The notes below the pieces were generated by a model, which was given only the letters and a program-made list of their open reading frames with translations, was not told the origin of the DNA and searched no databases. A stretch of DNA of 64,000 nt from Nostoc sp. LPT (lineage in GTDB: Bacteria; Cyanobacteriota; Cyanobacteriia; Cyanobacteriales; Nostocaceae). Made by a program: the position numbers and the translations under genes. The stretch is from NCBI RefSeq assembly GCF_017115165.1, contig NZ_JABXKF010000105.1, positions 145,889 to 209,888 of the forward strand. The letters are read 5' to 3'. Below, in pieces: positions 8,616-18,048 of the stretch (position 1 is the stretch's first letter; every line of letters starts with the position of its first letter).

Positions 8616-9035
8616 GACAATGCTCCAGTTGATTGCAAAAACTCCGCAGGTGCAATATTGTTATCCCAAACTGCTCAATGCCTTTAAAATGACGAGCATT
8701 ATATGTTATTACGCTATCACATCGCGCCTTGACTGCTAGCTCCAGCACCATATCGTCTTTTGGATCAGGCAAGTAAGGTCGCCAGAGGAAGAAAATCTGA
8801 TGCTGTGTTGCAACCGAGCAATGAAACTCGATAAATTCTTCAACATCTAGTGCAGTGATATATAGATTTGGCAGTTGCCGCGATAATACCTCTCGATACT
8901 CCAAAACCAGTGGAACCGAAAGATGGATATCAAAAATTCCTGTGCCCACGAGTGTCAGTAGACGAAAAGCACTCCCTCGTTTGGAACGCAGACCAGCAAC
9001 GATAACATTTGTATCAAGGACAACGGAACTGTCAT
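8587..9035 (-). pseudogene. PIN-family toxin with frameshifted start
   Basis: Reading leftward, the coding frame shows VVLDTNVIVAGLRSKRG, FDIHLSVPLVLEYREVL, PDPKDDMVLELAV and DSVITYNARHF, all landmarks of the PIN toxin family COG1569. The frame stays open back to about 9063 but has no ATG, GTG or TTG before VVLDTN. The only nearby ATGs (9035 and 9043, reading leftward) are in the two other frames. One base added after the ATG at 9035 would restore a protein starting M-x-S-S-V-V-L-D-T-N. The first in-frame start, GTG at 8949, would omit the catalytic LDTN Asp. Most likely a 1-base loss or a sequencing error. Confidence 0.75.
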
Positions 9036-9082
9036 AGAGGCATGATACTGGCTCTCGGCTTAGGAATCAATGCTGTTTTGCA

Positions 9083-9267
9083 GTTCTAAGGTCAAAGTTG
9101 AGCCTCAGAAGGTCAACATCGAGCTTCAGAAGGTCAACATCGAGCCTCAGAAGGTCAACATCGAGCCTCAGAAGGTCAACATTGAGCCTCAAAAGGTCAA
9201 CGTCGAACCTCAAAAGGTCAACGTCGAGCCTCAGAAGCTCAACGTCGAGCCTCAGAAGGTCAATGCA
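9083..9267 (+). repeat. 21-bp tandem array 2 (about 9 copies)
   Basis: Same 21-bp unit as array 1 (CCTCAGAAGGTCAAC plus six variable bases), with a degenerate first copy at 9083-9102 and the last at 9250-9267. It ends 99 bases before the ATG of the STAND paralogue at 9367, almost the same distance as array 1 from its gene. The sequence between array and gene is also related in both places (AAAATTACCT near the array, TATTTAGTAGTT further on). Confidence 0.95.
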
Positions 9268-9366
9268 TAAAAATTACCTCAAAAAAGCTTGGAAAATTCC
9301 GAAATACACCTTGTTTATTTAGTAGTTCTTTTTAGAAACATTAACGCCTCAAAATTAAATCTTGTT

Positions 9367-11340
9367 ATGAATACACAAGACAAACCCAAAAGTTTACAAG
9401 ATATTGTTAAGCAACGTCAACAATCAAATTTTGTGGGTCGTGAAGACCAAGTAAACCGATTTCGCCAAAATTTAGCATTATCCCTAGAAGACAATCGCCG
9501 TTGTTTTCTGTTTAACGTTTGTGGTCAAGGCGGAGTTGGTAAAACTACCTTACTGCGGCAGTTTCGGAAAATTGCTGACGAAGCAAAAATGATTTCGGCT
9601 TACATTGATGAAGTTGAAAAAACTATACCCGAAGTCATGGCTCGTTTAGCTCAAGAGTTAGAACAGCAAGGTTATAAACTAACGCAGTTTAGCGATCGCT
9701 ACAAAGTGTACTGCCAAAAGTGCCAAGAATTAGAAACAGATCCCGAAGCTCCTCAAGGCTTTAGTGCTTTTGTAGGGAAAACTATGGTAAAAACTGGTGT
9801 GCGTCTGGCGCGTCGAGTTCCCGTTGGCGGTGCTGTATTTGATATTGTAGATGAGGATGCTTTGGCTACCCAAGCTGGAGAATGGGCATCTTATATTGCA
9901 AAGAAAATAACGAATAAAGATGAGGTACATTTAGTTAAAGAACCTGAAGAAGTTCTGACCCCGCTATTTTTGCAAGATATTTCTAAAATTGCTGATAAAA
10001 CTCCTGTTGTCCTGTTTTTCGATTCCTCAGAACGCACCGGAGAATTCCTAGATAACTGGCTACGGGAAATTTTTGAGAACCAGCACGGTAAAGTATCTGC
10101 CAATATATTAATAATCATCGCCGGTCGGCAAGAATTAGATAAAAATGACTGGGCATCCTACGAAGGATTAATAGTTCGTTTGCCTCTGGAACCGTTTACA
10201 GAAGAAGAAGCCCAACAATATCTAATTCGGAAAGGCATTCTAGACAATCACATTATCGAAGTGATTTTAAAGGTTTCTGGAAACTTACCCCTGCTAATAG
10301 AAATGCTAGCAGATGCTCATCCCAATCACCCCAACCAGGTAATTGAGCCTAGCAGCAGTGCTGTAAAAAGCTTTTTAAGATGGATTGACGATCCCAAACG
10401 GCGACAAGTGGTGCTTGATGCTGCCATTCCTCGGTGCTTAAACCGGGATGTTATAGCCAAGTTAAGAACAGAAGAAGAAGCTGATGAGCTATTTACTTGG
10501 CTCAAAGAAACATCCTTTGTCAACGAACATAGCAAAGGCTGGGTTTATCATGATGTCGTTAGAACCCAAATGTTATGCCACAAACGCCTTTCATCCCCAC
10601 AAAGTTGGGCTGACATACATAGTAAGTTGGCAGAATATTATGACAGCCTACGGAACGATTTGCAATTGGAAGAAAATAACAAACAGCGCGATCCTAACTG
10701 GCAAAGTCACACATTAAACGTGTTGTACCATAAGTTATGTCAGTCACCGCAAAAGAATTTATTGGTAGCTCTTAATGAATTTCTGACTGCACTCAAAAAT
10801 CAACCCATTTTTGCCCAACAATATGCAGCAGTAATGTTTCAGGCTGGTAAAGATGGGGATTCTGCTGAAGTTCAGTATTGGGGTAAGCAATTAGCAAATG
10901 GGTTAAAAGCTTATGAGGAAAAACGCTATGAAGATGCTATGTATAATCGCGCTTTAGTCTACTTAGCCCTCAAGCAACCAGCCAAAGCACGAACTTGCCT
11001 AATACCTGCCATCAAGCTTGCTACAGAGCATTACAAAAAAGATACTAAAGACTGGCGTAATGCTTTTAATTTAGCCCTTTACTGTTTGGCTGCTCAATAC
11101 ACTCAACAAGCAGACCACTTATATCACTATGCCTTATCAAAGGGTGCTTCTTCTGAATCTATTGCTAAAGCTATCCAAGACATAAATGACTTTTTAACTG
11201 TCTTCCCTGACCATCTGCAAGCTACATCCATCCAACAGTTGTTGCAGTCTTGTCTAACTAAGTCATGTAATTTGCAACCTATCCTCCAGAAAACCCACAA
11301 GTCCCAACAGCAACCTGCTAATCAATTCCCTCTCTCATAG
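9367..11340 (+). CDS. STAND-type P-loop NTPase, TPR-poor paralogue
   Basis: 657 residues from ATG 9367, which matches the start of the paralogue at 2357; an upstream in-frame ATG at 9289 would add 26 unrelated residues encoded by the leader. FVGREDQ, Walker A GQGGVGKTT and Walker B VVLFFDS are conserved. It runs parallel to the paralogue until LKAYEEKRYEDA, then skips the seven or so TPR units and rejoins at YNRALVYLALKQPAKA. The last ~25 residues after IQQLLQS differ from the paralogue. Same array-leader-gene arrangement. If the TPR tail is the sensor, this protein has lost or exchanged it. Confidence 0.85.
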   Translation: MNTQDKPKSLQDIVKQRQQSNFVGREDQVNRFRQNLALSLEDNRRCFLFNVCGQGGVGKTTLLRQFRKIADEAKMISAYIDEVEKTIPEVMARLAQELEQQGYKLTQFSDRYKVYCQKCQELETDPEAPQGFSAFVGKTMVKTGVRLARRVPVGGAVFDIVDEDALATQAGEWASYIAKKITNKDEVHLVKEPEEVLTPLFLQDISKIADKTPVVLFFDSSERTGEFLDNWLREIFENQHGKVSANILIIIAGRQELDKNDWASYEGLIVRLPLEPFTEEEAQQYLIRKGILDNHIIEVILKVSGNLPLLIEMLADAHPNHPNQVIEPSSSAVKSFLRWIDDPKRRQVVLDAAIPRCLNRDVIAKLRTEEEADELFTWLKETSFVNEHSKGWVYHDVVRTQMLCHKRLSSPQSWADIHSKLAEYYDSLRNDLQLEENNKQRDPNWQSHTLNVLYHKLCQSPQKNLLVALNEFLTALKNQPIFAQQYAAVMFQAGKDGDSAEVQYWGKQLANGLKAYEEKRYEDAMYNRALVYLALKQPAKARTCLIPAIKLATEHYKKDTKDWRNAFNLALYCLAAQYTQQADHLYHYALSKGASSESIAKAIQDINDFLTVFPDHLQATSIQQLLQSCLTKSCNLQPILQKTHKSQQQPANQFPLS

Positions 11341-11373
11341 TGCAAGTCCATTCAAATGAACTTGCACTATGAG
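11334..11373. terminator. 14-bp perfect hairpin at the stop of the STAND gene
   Basis: CTCATAGTGCAAGT and ACTTGCACTATGAG form a 14-bp perfect stem with a 12-base loop. The TAG stop codon of the upstream gene lies inside the left arm. No T tract follows, so it may be a processing or stabilising hairpin rather than an intrinsic terminator. Confidence 0.6.
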
Positions 11374-11576
11374 CTTGAGATTTCAATCTTTGGTACAGAA
11401 ACAGTATGTGCCATTGGTTTTTAAGTCATTGATAATTGACGCTTCTACTGTAAGCGATGTGTAATCACAAGCCTCAGTGCGTCTACCTACTCACCAATCA
11501 ATCACGTTTCCTTGAATTTTCGCAAACGATCGGAGCATCCCAGTTAAGAATTGCTCAATAGAAACCCTATTCATTC

Positions 11577-11610
11577 AAAAAACTGGCCTTAATTAAAGCC
11601 AGTTTTTTGA
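11577..11610. terminator. Bidirectional terminator
   Basis: AAAAAACTGGC and GCCAGTTTTTT form an 11-bp stem with A and T runs on either side, so it can terminate both the STAND gene (+) and the convergent ferredoxin-like gene (-). The rest of 11341-11704 holds no recognisable gene. Confidence 0.85.
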
Positions 11611-11704
11611 TTTTATTGCAAACTTCTAGCGGACTTAGGGCCGAGTATTAACGGAACACACTTGAGAAGATATTATTAAGCTTTCTCATGAAAATGTCAA
11701 GATT

Positions 11705-12373
11705 TTATGAATTATTCCCCCAAAGTTTGCCATTATATATCGCAACTTCTCTTAAATTCTCAGGCTGTGCTGATAAACTCTTGTCGCCAAAATGCTGATT
11801 CATCAAGGCGGGAACTTGTGTAGCTTGAATTCGACTATGGCGTGTTTTATCTGGCATAACTAAATTCGGCCCAGCTTTACAGTTCTTCATACAACCAGTG
11901 CCCTTGATTGTAACTTGGTCTTCTAAACCGCGATCGCTTAAAGCCGCCTCCAACGCCTGACAAACTGCTTTACCACCGCGTTTCATACAATCAGACTTTT
12001 GACACACCAAAATCGTGGCCTTAGTCTTAGCTGGTTTTACCTTGACATCATCAATAGATGGGGGTTCTTGTGGTGCAGCGATAGTTTTAACTGCCGCTAT
12101 TTCAGAACGCGCCGCCATCACACGTTCAGCTTTCAGTGTAACTTTGTCTTTTTTTATATCGTATTCTTTATAACCAATAACTTGTAGCCAAGTACCTGCT
12201 GGTAGCCGCAAGTCAAAAGCAGCCCGCAAATGTTTAGCGAGTTTAATGTAGCATTCACCCTCATGAGTAGCCAGCAGTAAACCTTTCAGCTTATAGCCAT
12301 CTTTAATAACAAAATCTATAAATCTGCCCTCAAGGCAAAATTCTGATACTTCCATATTGTGAGATCCACCCAT
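11705..12373 (-). CDS. (2Fe-2S) ferredoxin-like domain protein
   Basis: 222 residues; AAGGAGGT lies 7 bases before the ATG. Residues about 1-90 form a beta-rich domain of unknown role; about 120-205 form a thioredoxin-like [2Fe-2S] ferredoxin domain (COG3411 type): ILVCQKSDCMKRGG, then GTGCMKNCKAGPNLVMPD. The spacing of the cysteines fits the NuoE/HoxE-like fold with four cluster ligands. Likely a soluble electron carrier or iron-sulfur protein; partner unknown. The basic, proline-rich linker between domains is poorly conserved in character. Confidence 0.8.
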   Translation of the reverse strand: MGGSHNMEVSEFCLEGRFIDFVIKDGYKLKGLLLATHEGECYIKLAKHLRAAFDLRLPAGTWLQVIGYKEYDIKKDKVTLKAERVMAARSEIAAVKTIAAPQEPPSIDDVKVKPAKTKATILVCQKSDCMKRGGKAVCQALEAALSDRGLEDQVTIKGTGCMKNCKAGPNLVMPDKTRHSRIQATQVPALMNQHFGDKSLSAQPENLREVAIYNGKLWGNNS

Positions 12374-12442
12374 TTTTTAACCTCCTTTTAATTAATACAA
12401 GCTATCAAGCAAGATATTCTCAGCAGCTAAAAATTATAACTG

Positions 12443-12706
12443 TTAGTAGCGACTTTTCCAGCAACACTCAAGAGTCCAAATCTGGTCTTGACGAGAGGCT
12501 GTAAATCGCCGTACTACACTCCAAAGTTGAACAGCCGCAGTCAGATTGCTAATTTCAACTTTTAATGGCTGGTTAGCCGCACAACTACAGGGAATGTCTA
12601 ACTCCTCTAGACGTTGATAGACTTGCCAGCGGTCAACCCAATTCACCTCTACAAGGTGGTTTATTTCTATTTCTGAACTATACGATTTCAAGAGAATTGC
12701 CCTCAA
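12443..12706 (-). CDS. Conserved cyanobacterial hypothetical protein
   Basis: 87 residues starting with TTG (no ATG is available nearby). The sequence EVNWVDRWQVYQRLEELDIPCSC followed by AAVQLWSVVRRFTASRQDQI.WL-type helix resembles a small soluble protein family I recall as widespread in cyanobacteria, but I know no function. No membrane segment. It lies 69 bases upstream of the ferredoxin-like gene on the same strand and could share a transcript with it. Confidence 0.65.
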   Translation of the reverse strand: MRAILLKSYSSEIEINHLVEVNWVDRWQVYQRLEELDIPCSCAANQPLKVEISNLTAAVQLWSVVRRFTASRQDQIWTLECCWKSRY

Positions 12707-13120
12707 AGTGCAACAAACTTGCAGTAACTACTGCCATTTAACTCCCTGCTTTTTGAAAGTCTTAGTAGTCTAGTTTCTTTAAACCAGCATACCTTAAGTG
12801 CAAACAATTCTCATTAATTTTGGAAAAAAAATAAAATTTTTGCAATCATCCCATCAGGGAGATCAGGGGAATGACCAGGACAATCAGGACAAGGAGGTAT
12901 TTACTCCCCCATCTACCCTCACTTCCTGGCGTATGTTTGCACACTTAAGTTTTTATGTCAATAGTAATGAAAAATATACACAACTAGATGAGCGTGCCAT
13001 AATCCAGCAAACGATAAACTTCTATACTTTTAGTAAACAAAAATACAAAATCTTGTGATGGCAAATTGGCTTGCTCTTATTGTGAAAATGTTAATATGTA
13101 AACAATGAGCAGTTAAAATC
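12707..13120. other. Gap upstream of dps without a supported gene
   Basis: AT-rich sequence. An 86-codon frame at 12798-13058 has no ribosome binding site, includes the purine-rich repeat tract GGGGAATGACCAGGACAATC and looks non-coding. Confidence 0.5.
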
Positions 13121-13126
13121 TATAAT
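13121..13126 (+). promoter_or_regulatory. Putative -10 box of dps
   Basis: A perfect TATAAT lies 22 bases before the dps ATG, with GAGGAG as ribosome binding site between them. No good -35 hexamer is seen 17 bases upstream, so activation by a regulator is plausible. Confidence 0.4.
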
Positions 13127-13147
13127 TGCTAAATAGCGAGGAGAACA

Positions 13148-13702
13148 ATGTCTGAAACGCAAACTTTGTTACGGAATTTTGGTCATGTATATGACAATCC
13201 TGTATTGCTGGATCACAGTGTAACTGCTCCGGTTACAGAAGGATTTAACGTTATATTAGCTAGTTTCCAGGCACTGTACTTGCAGTACCAAAAGCATCAT
13301 TTTGTAGTTGAAGGCTCAGAATTTTACTCTTTGCATGAGTTTTTTAACGAAAGCTACAACCAAGTACAAGACCACGTTCATGAAATTGGCGAACGTCTGG
13401 ATGGACTGGGTGGTGTGCCAGTAGCTACCTTCAGCAAATTGGCAGAATTAACCTGTTTTGAGCAAGAATCTGAAGGCGTATATTCCTCTCGCCAAATGGT
13501 GGAAAATGACCTAGCTGCCGAACAAGCAATCATTGGTGTAATTCGTCGTCAAGCTGCTCAGGCAGAGAGTTTAGGCGATCGGGGCACACGCTATCTGTAC
13601 GAAAAGATTTTGTTGAAAACTGAGGAACGTGCATATCATTTATCTCACTTCCTTGCCAAAGACAGCTTAACTTTAGGGTTTGTCCAAGCAGCTCAAAGTT
13701 AA
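13148..13702 (+). CDS. dps: Dps-family ferritin-like protein
   Basis: 184 residues, slightly longer than E. coli Dps because of an N-terminal tail. The inter-subunit ferroxidase signature is visible: H51 after YQKH, LHEFFNESY with H63, and Asp/Glu in QDHVHEIGERL (about 75-82), near the WH-LH-D-E layout of Dps. Dps dodecamers oxidise Fe2+ with H2O2, store iron and protect DNA. GAGGAG precedes the ATG. It stands alone between its own promoter and a strong terminator. Which of the several Nostoc Dps paralogues it is cannot be told here. Confidence 0.9.
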   Translation: MSETQTLLRNFGHVYDNPVLLDHSVTAPVTEGFNVILASFQALYLQYQKHHFVVEGSEFYSLHEFFNESYNQVQDHVHEIGERLDGLGGVPVATFSKLAELTCFEQESEGVYSSRQMVENDLAAEQAIIGVIRRQAAQAESLGDRGTRYLYEKILLKTEERAYHLSHFLAKDSLTLGFVQAAQS

Positions 13703-13774
13703 AATTATCATAATCTAGATTTGTCTACCTAGACTGAAAGAAAAAGTTGGCAGCCCAACTGTTAAAATATTATA

Positions 13775-13816
13775 AAAAATGGCAGAGAATGGTATACCTA
13801 TTTCTCTGCCATTTTT
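13775..13816 (+). terminator. Intrinsic terminator of dps
   Basis: AAAAATGGCAGAGAA pairs with TTCTCTGCCATTTTT around a short loop, ending in a T run. Confidence 0.9.
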
Positions 13817-14048
13817 CATCTAAGTAAATATATTTCTATAATGTTTAACGTTGAAAATATTTAGCAATTAGCTAGTTAAGATAAATTTTTATCTAAGTAA
13901 TTTATTTGTGTATAAATAAGCAGACAGATAGATGCCAAAATAAATCATCATTTATCGCAAGGTTCATCAGATTAAATAATAAAGATTCGCAAAAGGTTTA
14001 CAAATTTGAGGATCATAATTAAATAAAATTAGAAATACAAAATAATCA

Positions 14049-14130
14049 TTGGGCATTGGGCATTGGGCATTGGTTATTAATTATTCTCCCCTGCTCCCCT
14101 GCTCCCCCACTCCCCAGTCCTTCCTGTCAT
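14049..14130. repeat. Heptanucleotide STRR before carB
   Basis: ATTGGGC is repeated in tandem three to four times from 14049 to 14076, followed by a CTCCCCTGCTCCCC tract. Typical short tandem repeats of filamentous cyanobacteria. The remainder of 13817-14224 is AT-rich and holds no recognisable gene; it must contain the carB promoter. Confidence 0.8.
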
Positions 14131-14224
14131 CAAACTTAGAAAAGTTAATAATAAAAAGCACCATAGGGGGTAAAGACCCTTAAAATGATCAGGATTTGTA
14201 TTCTCGTATTCCAAGGCAACGACT

Positions 14225-17200
14225 ATGCCCCGCCGTGACGACCTCCGGAAGATTCTACTGTTAGGCTCTGGCCCAATTGTGATTGGACAAGCCTGTGAGT
14301 TTGACTACTCTGGCACTCAAGCCTGCAAAGCACTCCGAGAAGAAGGCTATGAAGTGGTTTTGGTCAACTCCAACCCTGCAACGATTATGACCGACCCGGA
14401 AACGGCCGATCGCACTTACATTGAGCCGCTAACTCCAGAATTGGTCGAAAAAGTCATCGAAAAAGAACGCCCCGATGCTCTACTACCAACGATGGGAGGA
14501 CAAACTGCCCTCAATCTTGCCGTTGCTTTAGCCAAAAAAGGGGTGTTGGAAAAGTACGGCGTTGAGTTAATTGGCGCTAAACTCCCAGCGATTGAAAAAG
14601 CCGAAGATCGAAAGCTGTTTGGTGAAGCAATGGCAAGGATTGGGGTAGCTGTTTGTCCCAGCGATACAGCTGAATCTTTAGAAGAAGCCAAAGCTGTTGC
14701 CCGCCAAATTGGTACTTATCCCCTAATTATTCGTCCAGCTTTTACAATGGGTGGAAGTGGCGGCGGCATTGCCTACAACCAAGAAGAATTTGAAGAAATG
14801 GCACAGGTGGGTATAGATACTAGCCCTGTTTCGCAAATTCTCATTGACCAGTCTTTACTAGGCTGGAAAGAATATGAACTTGAAGTGATGCGTGACTTGG
14901 CAGATAACGTGGTGATTATCTGTTCCATCGAAAACCTTGACCCAATGGGCATTCACACCGGAGACTCTATTACCGTCGCTCCCGCGCAAACCCTCACTGA
15001 TAAAGAATATCAAAGGCTGCGGGATATGGCAATTAAAATCATCCGCGAAATCGGTGTGGAAACTGGCGGTTCTAATATCCAGTTTGCCGTCAATCCGCTT
15101 AATGGCGATGTGGTTGTAATTGAGATGAACCCCCGCGTTTCCCGCAGTTCGGCTTTGTCTTCCAAAGCCACGGGTTTCCCGATCGCCAAAATGGCCGCAA
15201 AATTGGCTGTGGGCTACACCTTGGATGAAATTAAAAATGACATCACCAAGAAAACTCCCGCGTCCTTTGAGCCGACAATTGACTATGTAGTGACAAAAAT
15301 CCCCCGCTTCGCCTTTGAAAAGTTCCCCGGCTCCGATCCAGTGCTGACAACCCAAATGAAATCTGTTGGGGAAGCAATGGCAATTGGGCGGACGTTCAAT
15401 GAATCCTTCCAAAAGGCACTGCGATCGCTTGAAACCGGACGCGCTGGTTGGGGTTGCGATCGAGCCGAAAAATTACCTAGTGGCGAACAAATTCGCGCCC
15501 AACTGCGCACACCTAACCCTGATCGCATTTTCTCTGTGCGCCATGCCTTGCAACTAGGGATTAGTGGTGAGGAAATCTACGAACTGACTGGTATTGACCC
15601 GTGGTTCCTAGATAAATTTCAGCAACTGCTAGATGTCGAGAAATTTCTCAAGCGAACACCTTTACAGCAATTGACAAAAGAGCAATTTTATGAAGTGAAG
15701 CGGGACGGATATAGCGATCGCCAGATTGCTTACGCCACCAAAACCACCGAAGATGAAGTTCGCGCCTACCGCAAACAACTAGGAATCATCCCAGTTTACA
15801 AAACCGTAGATACCTGCGCCGCTGAGTTTGAAGCCTTTACCCCCTACTACTATTCTACCTACGAAGAAGAAACAGAGGTTTTGCCAGCAACTAAGCCAAA
15901 AGTATTAATTTTGGGTGGTGGCCCCAACCGCATTGGACAGGGAATTGAGTTTGATTACTGTTGTTGTCACGCCGCTTATGCCTTGAAGAATGCGGGGTAT
16001 GAGACAATTATGGTCAACTCCAACCCAGAGACAGTTTCGACAGACTACGATACCAGCGATCGCCTTTACTTTGAGCCGTTAACAAAAGAAGATGTCCTTA
16101 ATATTATCGAAACTGAAAATCCAGTTGGGGTGATAATCCAGTTTGGCGGGCAAACACCGCTAAAGCTGGCTCTCCCATTACAAGAATTTCTCAGCAATGA
16201 TACTTCACAACTCCTCACTAAAATTTGGGGTACATCGCCAGATTCCATCGACATGGCAGAAAACCGGGAGCGGTTTGAAAAGATTCTCCAGCAGTTGAAT
16301 ATTTCCCAACCGCCTAATGGTATTGCCCGGAGTTATGAAGATGCGTTGATTGTCGCTAAACGTATTGGCTATCCGGTGGTGGTGCGTCCTAGCTATGTGT
16401 TGGGGGGACGGGCGATGGAAATTGTTTATTCCGATGCTGAGTTGGAACGCTACATGACCTTTGCAGTACTAGTGGAACCAGAACATCCGATTTTGATTGA
16501 TAAGTTTTTGGAAAATGCGATTGAAGTTGATGTTGATGCGATCGCCGATCATACAGGACGGGTAGTGATTGGTGGTATTATGGAACACATCGAAAATGCA
16601 GGTATTCACTCAGGAGATTCCGCTTGTTCCTTACCTTCCATTTCCCTATCCCCAGCAGTTCTCAATCAGATTCGCACTTGGACGATACAGCTAGCACAAG
16701 CATTGTCAGTCGTAGGATTGATGAATATTCAGTTTGCTGTTGTCGGCGCAAGTAACTATTCTCCCCAAGTTTACATTCTAGAAGCTAATCCTCGCGCTTC
16801 CCGCACAGTGCCCTTTGTATCTAAAGCAACAGGCATACAATTAGCAAAACTAGCATCCTTAATTATGTCAGGGAAAACCTTAGAGGAGCTACATTTTACA
16901 GAGGAAGTCATTCCCACACATATTGCTGTAAAAGAAGCAGTATTACCCTTTAATAAATTCCCAGGAACTGATACAATATTGGGTCCAGAAATGAGATCCA
17001 CTGGTGAGGTGATGGGGATTGACAGCGACTTTGGCCGTGCCTTTGCCAAAGCGGAAATGGGTGCTGGGGAGCGTTTACCGTTAACGGGAACTGTATTTGT
17101 ATCAATGAGCGATCGCGATAAAGCTGCTGCAAGTGGTGTGGTGAAGGAATTTATCGATTTGGGCTTTACAGTGATGGCTACTCTTGGTACACGGCGAGTT

Positions 17201-17491
17201 CTTCTCGAACAAGGGTTAAATATTGAATTAGTGTTAAAACTCCATGAAGGTCGTCCCCACGTCCTAGATGCAATCAAAAACCAGAAAATCCAACTTATTA
17301 TCAACACACCATCAGGGGAAGAAGCCCAGACTGATGCTAGGTTAATCCGCCGCACAGCCTTAGCTTACAAAATTCCCATCATTACTACCATCGCCGGTGC
17401 AAAAGCTACCGTCGCCGCTATCCGTTCCTTACAAAATACCACTTTGGATGTAAAAACTATCCAAGAGTACTGCCCGATCGCTAGGGAGTAG
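14225..17491 (+). CDS. carB: Carbamoyl-phosphate synthase large subunit
   Basis: 1088 residues, normal for CarB. It starts MPRRDDLRKILLLGSGPIVIGQ and shows the duplicated halves: carboxyphosphate ATP-grasp domain (MGGQTALNLAV, FTMGGSGGG), oligomerisation region, then the carbamate-kinase half beginning VLILGGGPNRIGQGIEFDYC with a second ATP-grasp domain (SYVLGGRAME), and a C-terminal methylglyoxal-synthase-like allosteric domain (VFVSMSDRDKAAA). With CarA it makes carbamoyl phosphate from glutamine, bicarbonate and ATP for pyrimidine and arginine synthesis. carA is not in the window. HIP1 sites are frequent in it. Confidence 0.98.
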   Translation: MPRRDDLRKILLLGSGPIVIGQACEFDYSGTQACKALREEGYEVVLVNSNPATIMTDPETADRTYIEPLTPELVEKVIEKERPDALLPTMGGQTALNLAVALAKKGVLEKYGVELIGAKLPAIEKAEDRKLFGEAMARIGVAVCPSDTAESLEEAKAVARQIGTYPLIIRPAFTMGGSGGGIAYNQEEFEEMAQVGIDTSPVSQILIDQSLLGWKEYELEVMRDLADNVVIICSIENLDPMGIHTGDSITVAPAQTLTDKEYQRLRDMAIKIIREIGVETGGSNIQFAVNPLNGDVVVIEMNPRVSRSSALSSKATGFPIAKMAAKLAVGYTLDEIKNDITKKTPASFEPTIDYVVTKIPRFAFEKFPGSDPVLTTQMKSVGEAMAIGRTFNESFQKALRSLETGRAGWGCDRAEKLPSGEQIRAQLRTPNPDRIFSVRHALQLGISGEEIYELTGIDPWFLDKFQQLLDVEKFLKRTPLQQLTKEQFYEVKRDGYSDRQIAYATKTTEDEVRAYRKQLGIIPVYKTVDTCAAEFEAFTPYYYSTYEEETEVLPATKPKVLILGGGPNRIGQGIEFDYCCCHAAYALKNAGYETIMVNSNPETVSTDYDTSDRLYFEPLTKEDVLNIIETENPVGVIIQFGGQTPLKLALPLQEFLSNDTSQLLTKIWGTSPDSIDMAENRERFEKILQQLNISQPPNGIARSYEDALIVAKRIGYPVVVRPSYVLGGRAMEIVYSDAELERYMTFAVLVEPEHPILIDKFLENAIEVDVDAIADHTGRVVIGGIMEHIENAGIHSGDSACSLPSISLSPAVLNQIRTWTIQLAQALSVVGLMNIQFAVVGASNYSPQVYILEANPRASRTVPFVSKATGIQLAKLASLIMSGKTLEELHFTEEVIPTHIAVKEAVLPFNKFPGTDTILGPEMRSTGEVMGIDSDFGRAFAKAEMGAGERLPLTGTVFVSMSDRDKAAASGVVKEFIDLGFTVMATLGTRRVLLEQGLNIELVLKLHEGRPHVLDAIKNQKIQLIINTPSGEEAQTDARLIRRTALAYKIPIITTIAGAKATVAAIRSLQNTTLDVKTIQEYCPIARE

Positions 17492-18048
17492 AGAGTAGGG
17501 AAGCAGAGGAGCAGGGGAGCAGGGGGAGCAGGGGGAGATGAGGGGGAATTATTGAATAAATCTCTCCCTTATCTCCCCCCTCTTCCTTGTCTACCTTGTC
17601 TCTTGTCAATGCCCAATCCCCAGAAAAAATTAAACAATTGTTAGAAGAGAATGAATATAGTTCTCATTGAGATACTTTAACAAATATGAGGAAAATTATT
17701 TGAACCAGATAATTTCTTAAATAGACTTTTAGTCAGCCTTAAGATAGAGGGCAACGTTGGATGAACTGGAAAAACCAGGAAATTTCATGTCGCTATCTAG
17801 CCAAAATCTTCTCATAAATGTTACAATTATTAATAGGACTTCCATAAAAATGTTTAAAAAGCAACCTTTTATCTAACTGTAGACACTTGTGAAAAATAGA
17901 AAATAACTGTAGTTTTAGCAGTTAAGAAGCCTAAATTTGATTATTATGAGCAGCCGAGTTTCTCAGGCGCGTAAATTGCAAACCATAGCATAGGTTCCCA
18001 GTCTGACTGGGTAGCACCCTAATAAATAAAGAAAGCATCTATCCCTTA
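17492..18048. other. Gap between carB and the sigma factor gene
   Basis: 557 bases without a gene. The first 100 hold the low-complexity tract GGAGCAGGGGAGCAGGGGG and its pyrimidine counterpart (CTCCCTTATCTCCCC), which can fold back on itself; nearly the same tract recurs at 47030-47130. The rest is AT-rich and must hold the sigma factor promoter. Confidence 0.6.

Noticed and set aside
12798..13058. 86-codon ORF upstream of dps
   Set aside because: No ribosome binding site, low-complexity content, overlaps the expected dps promoter region.
14858..15412. 184-codon ORF antisense to carB (and 16771-17355)
   Set aside because: Shadow of a GC-biased coding frame in a well-conserved gene; no motif or start signal.
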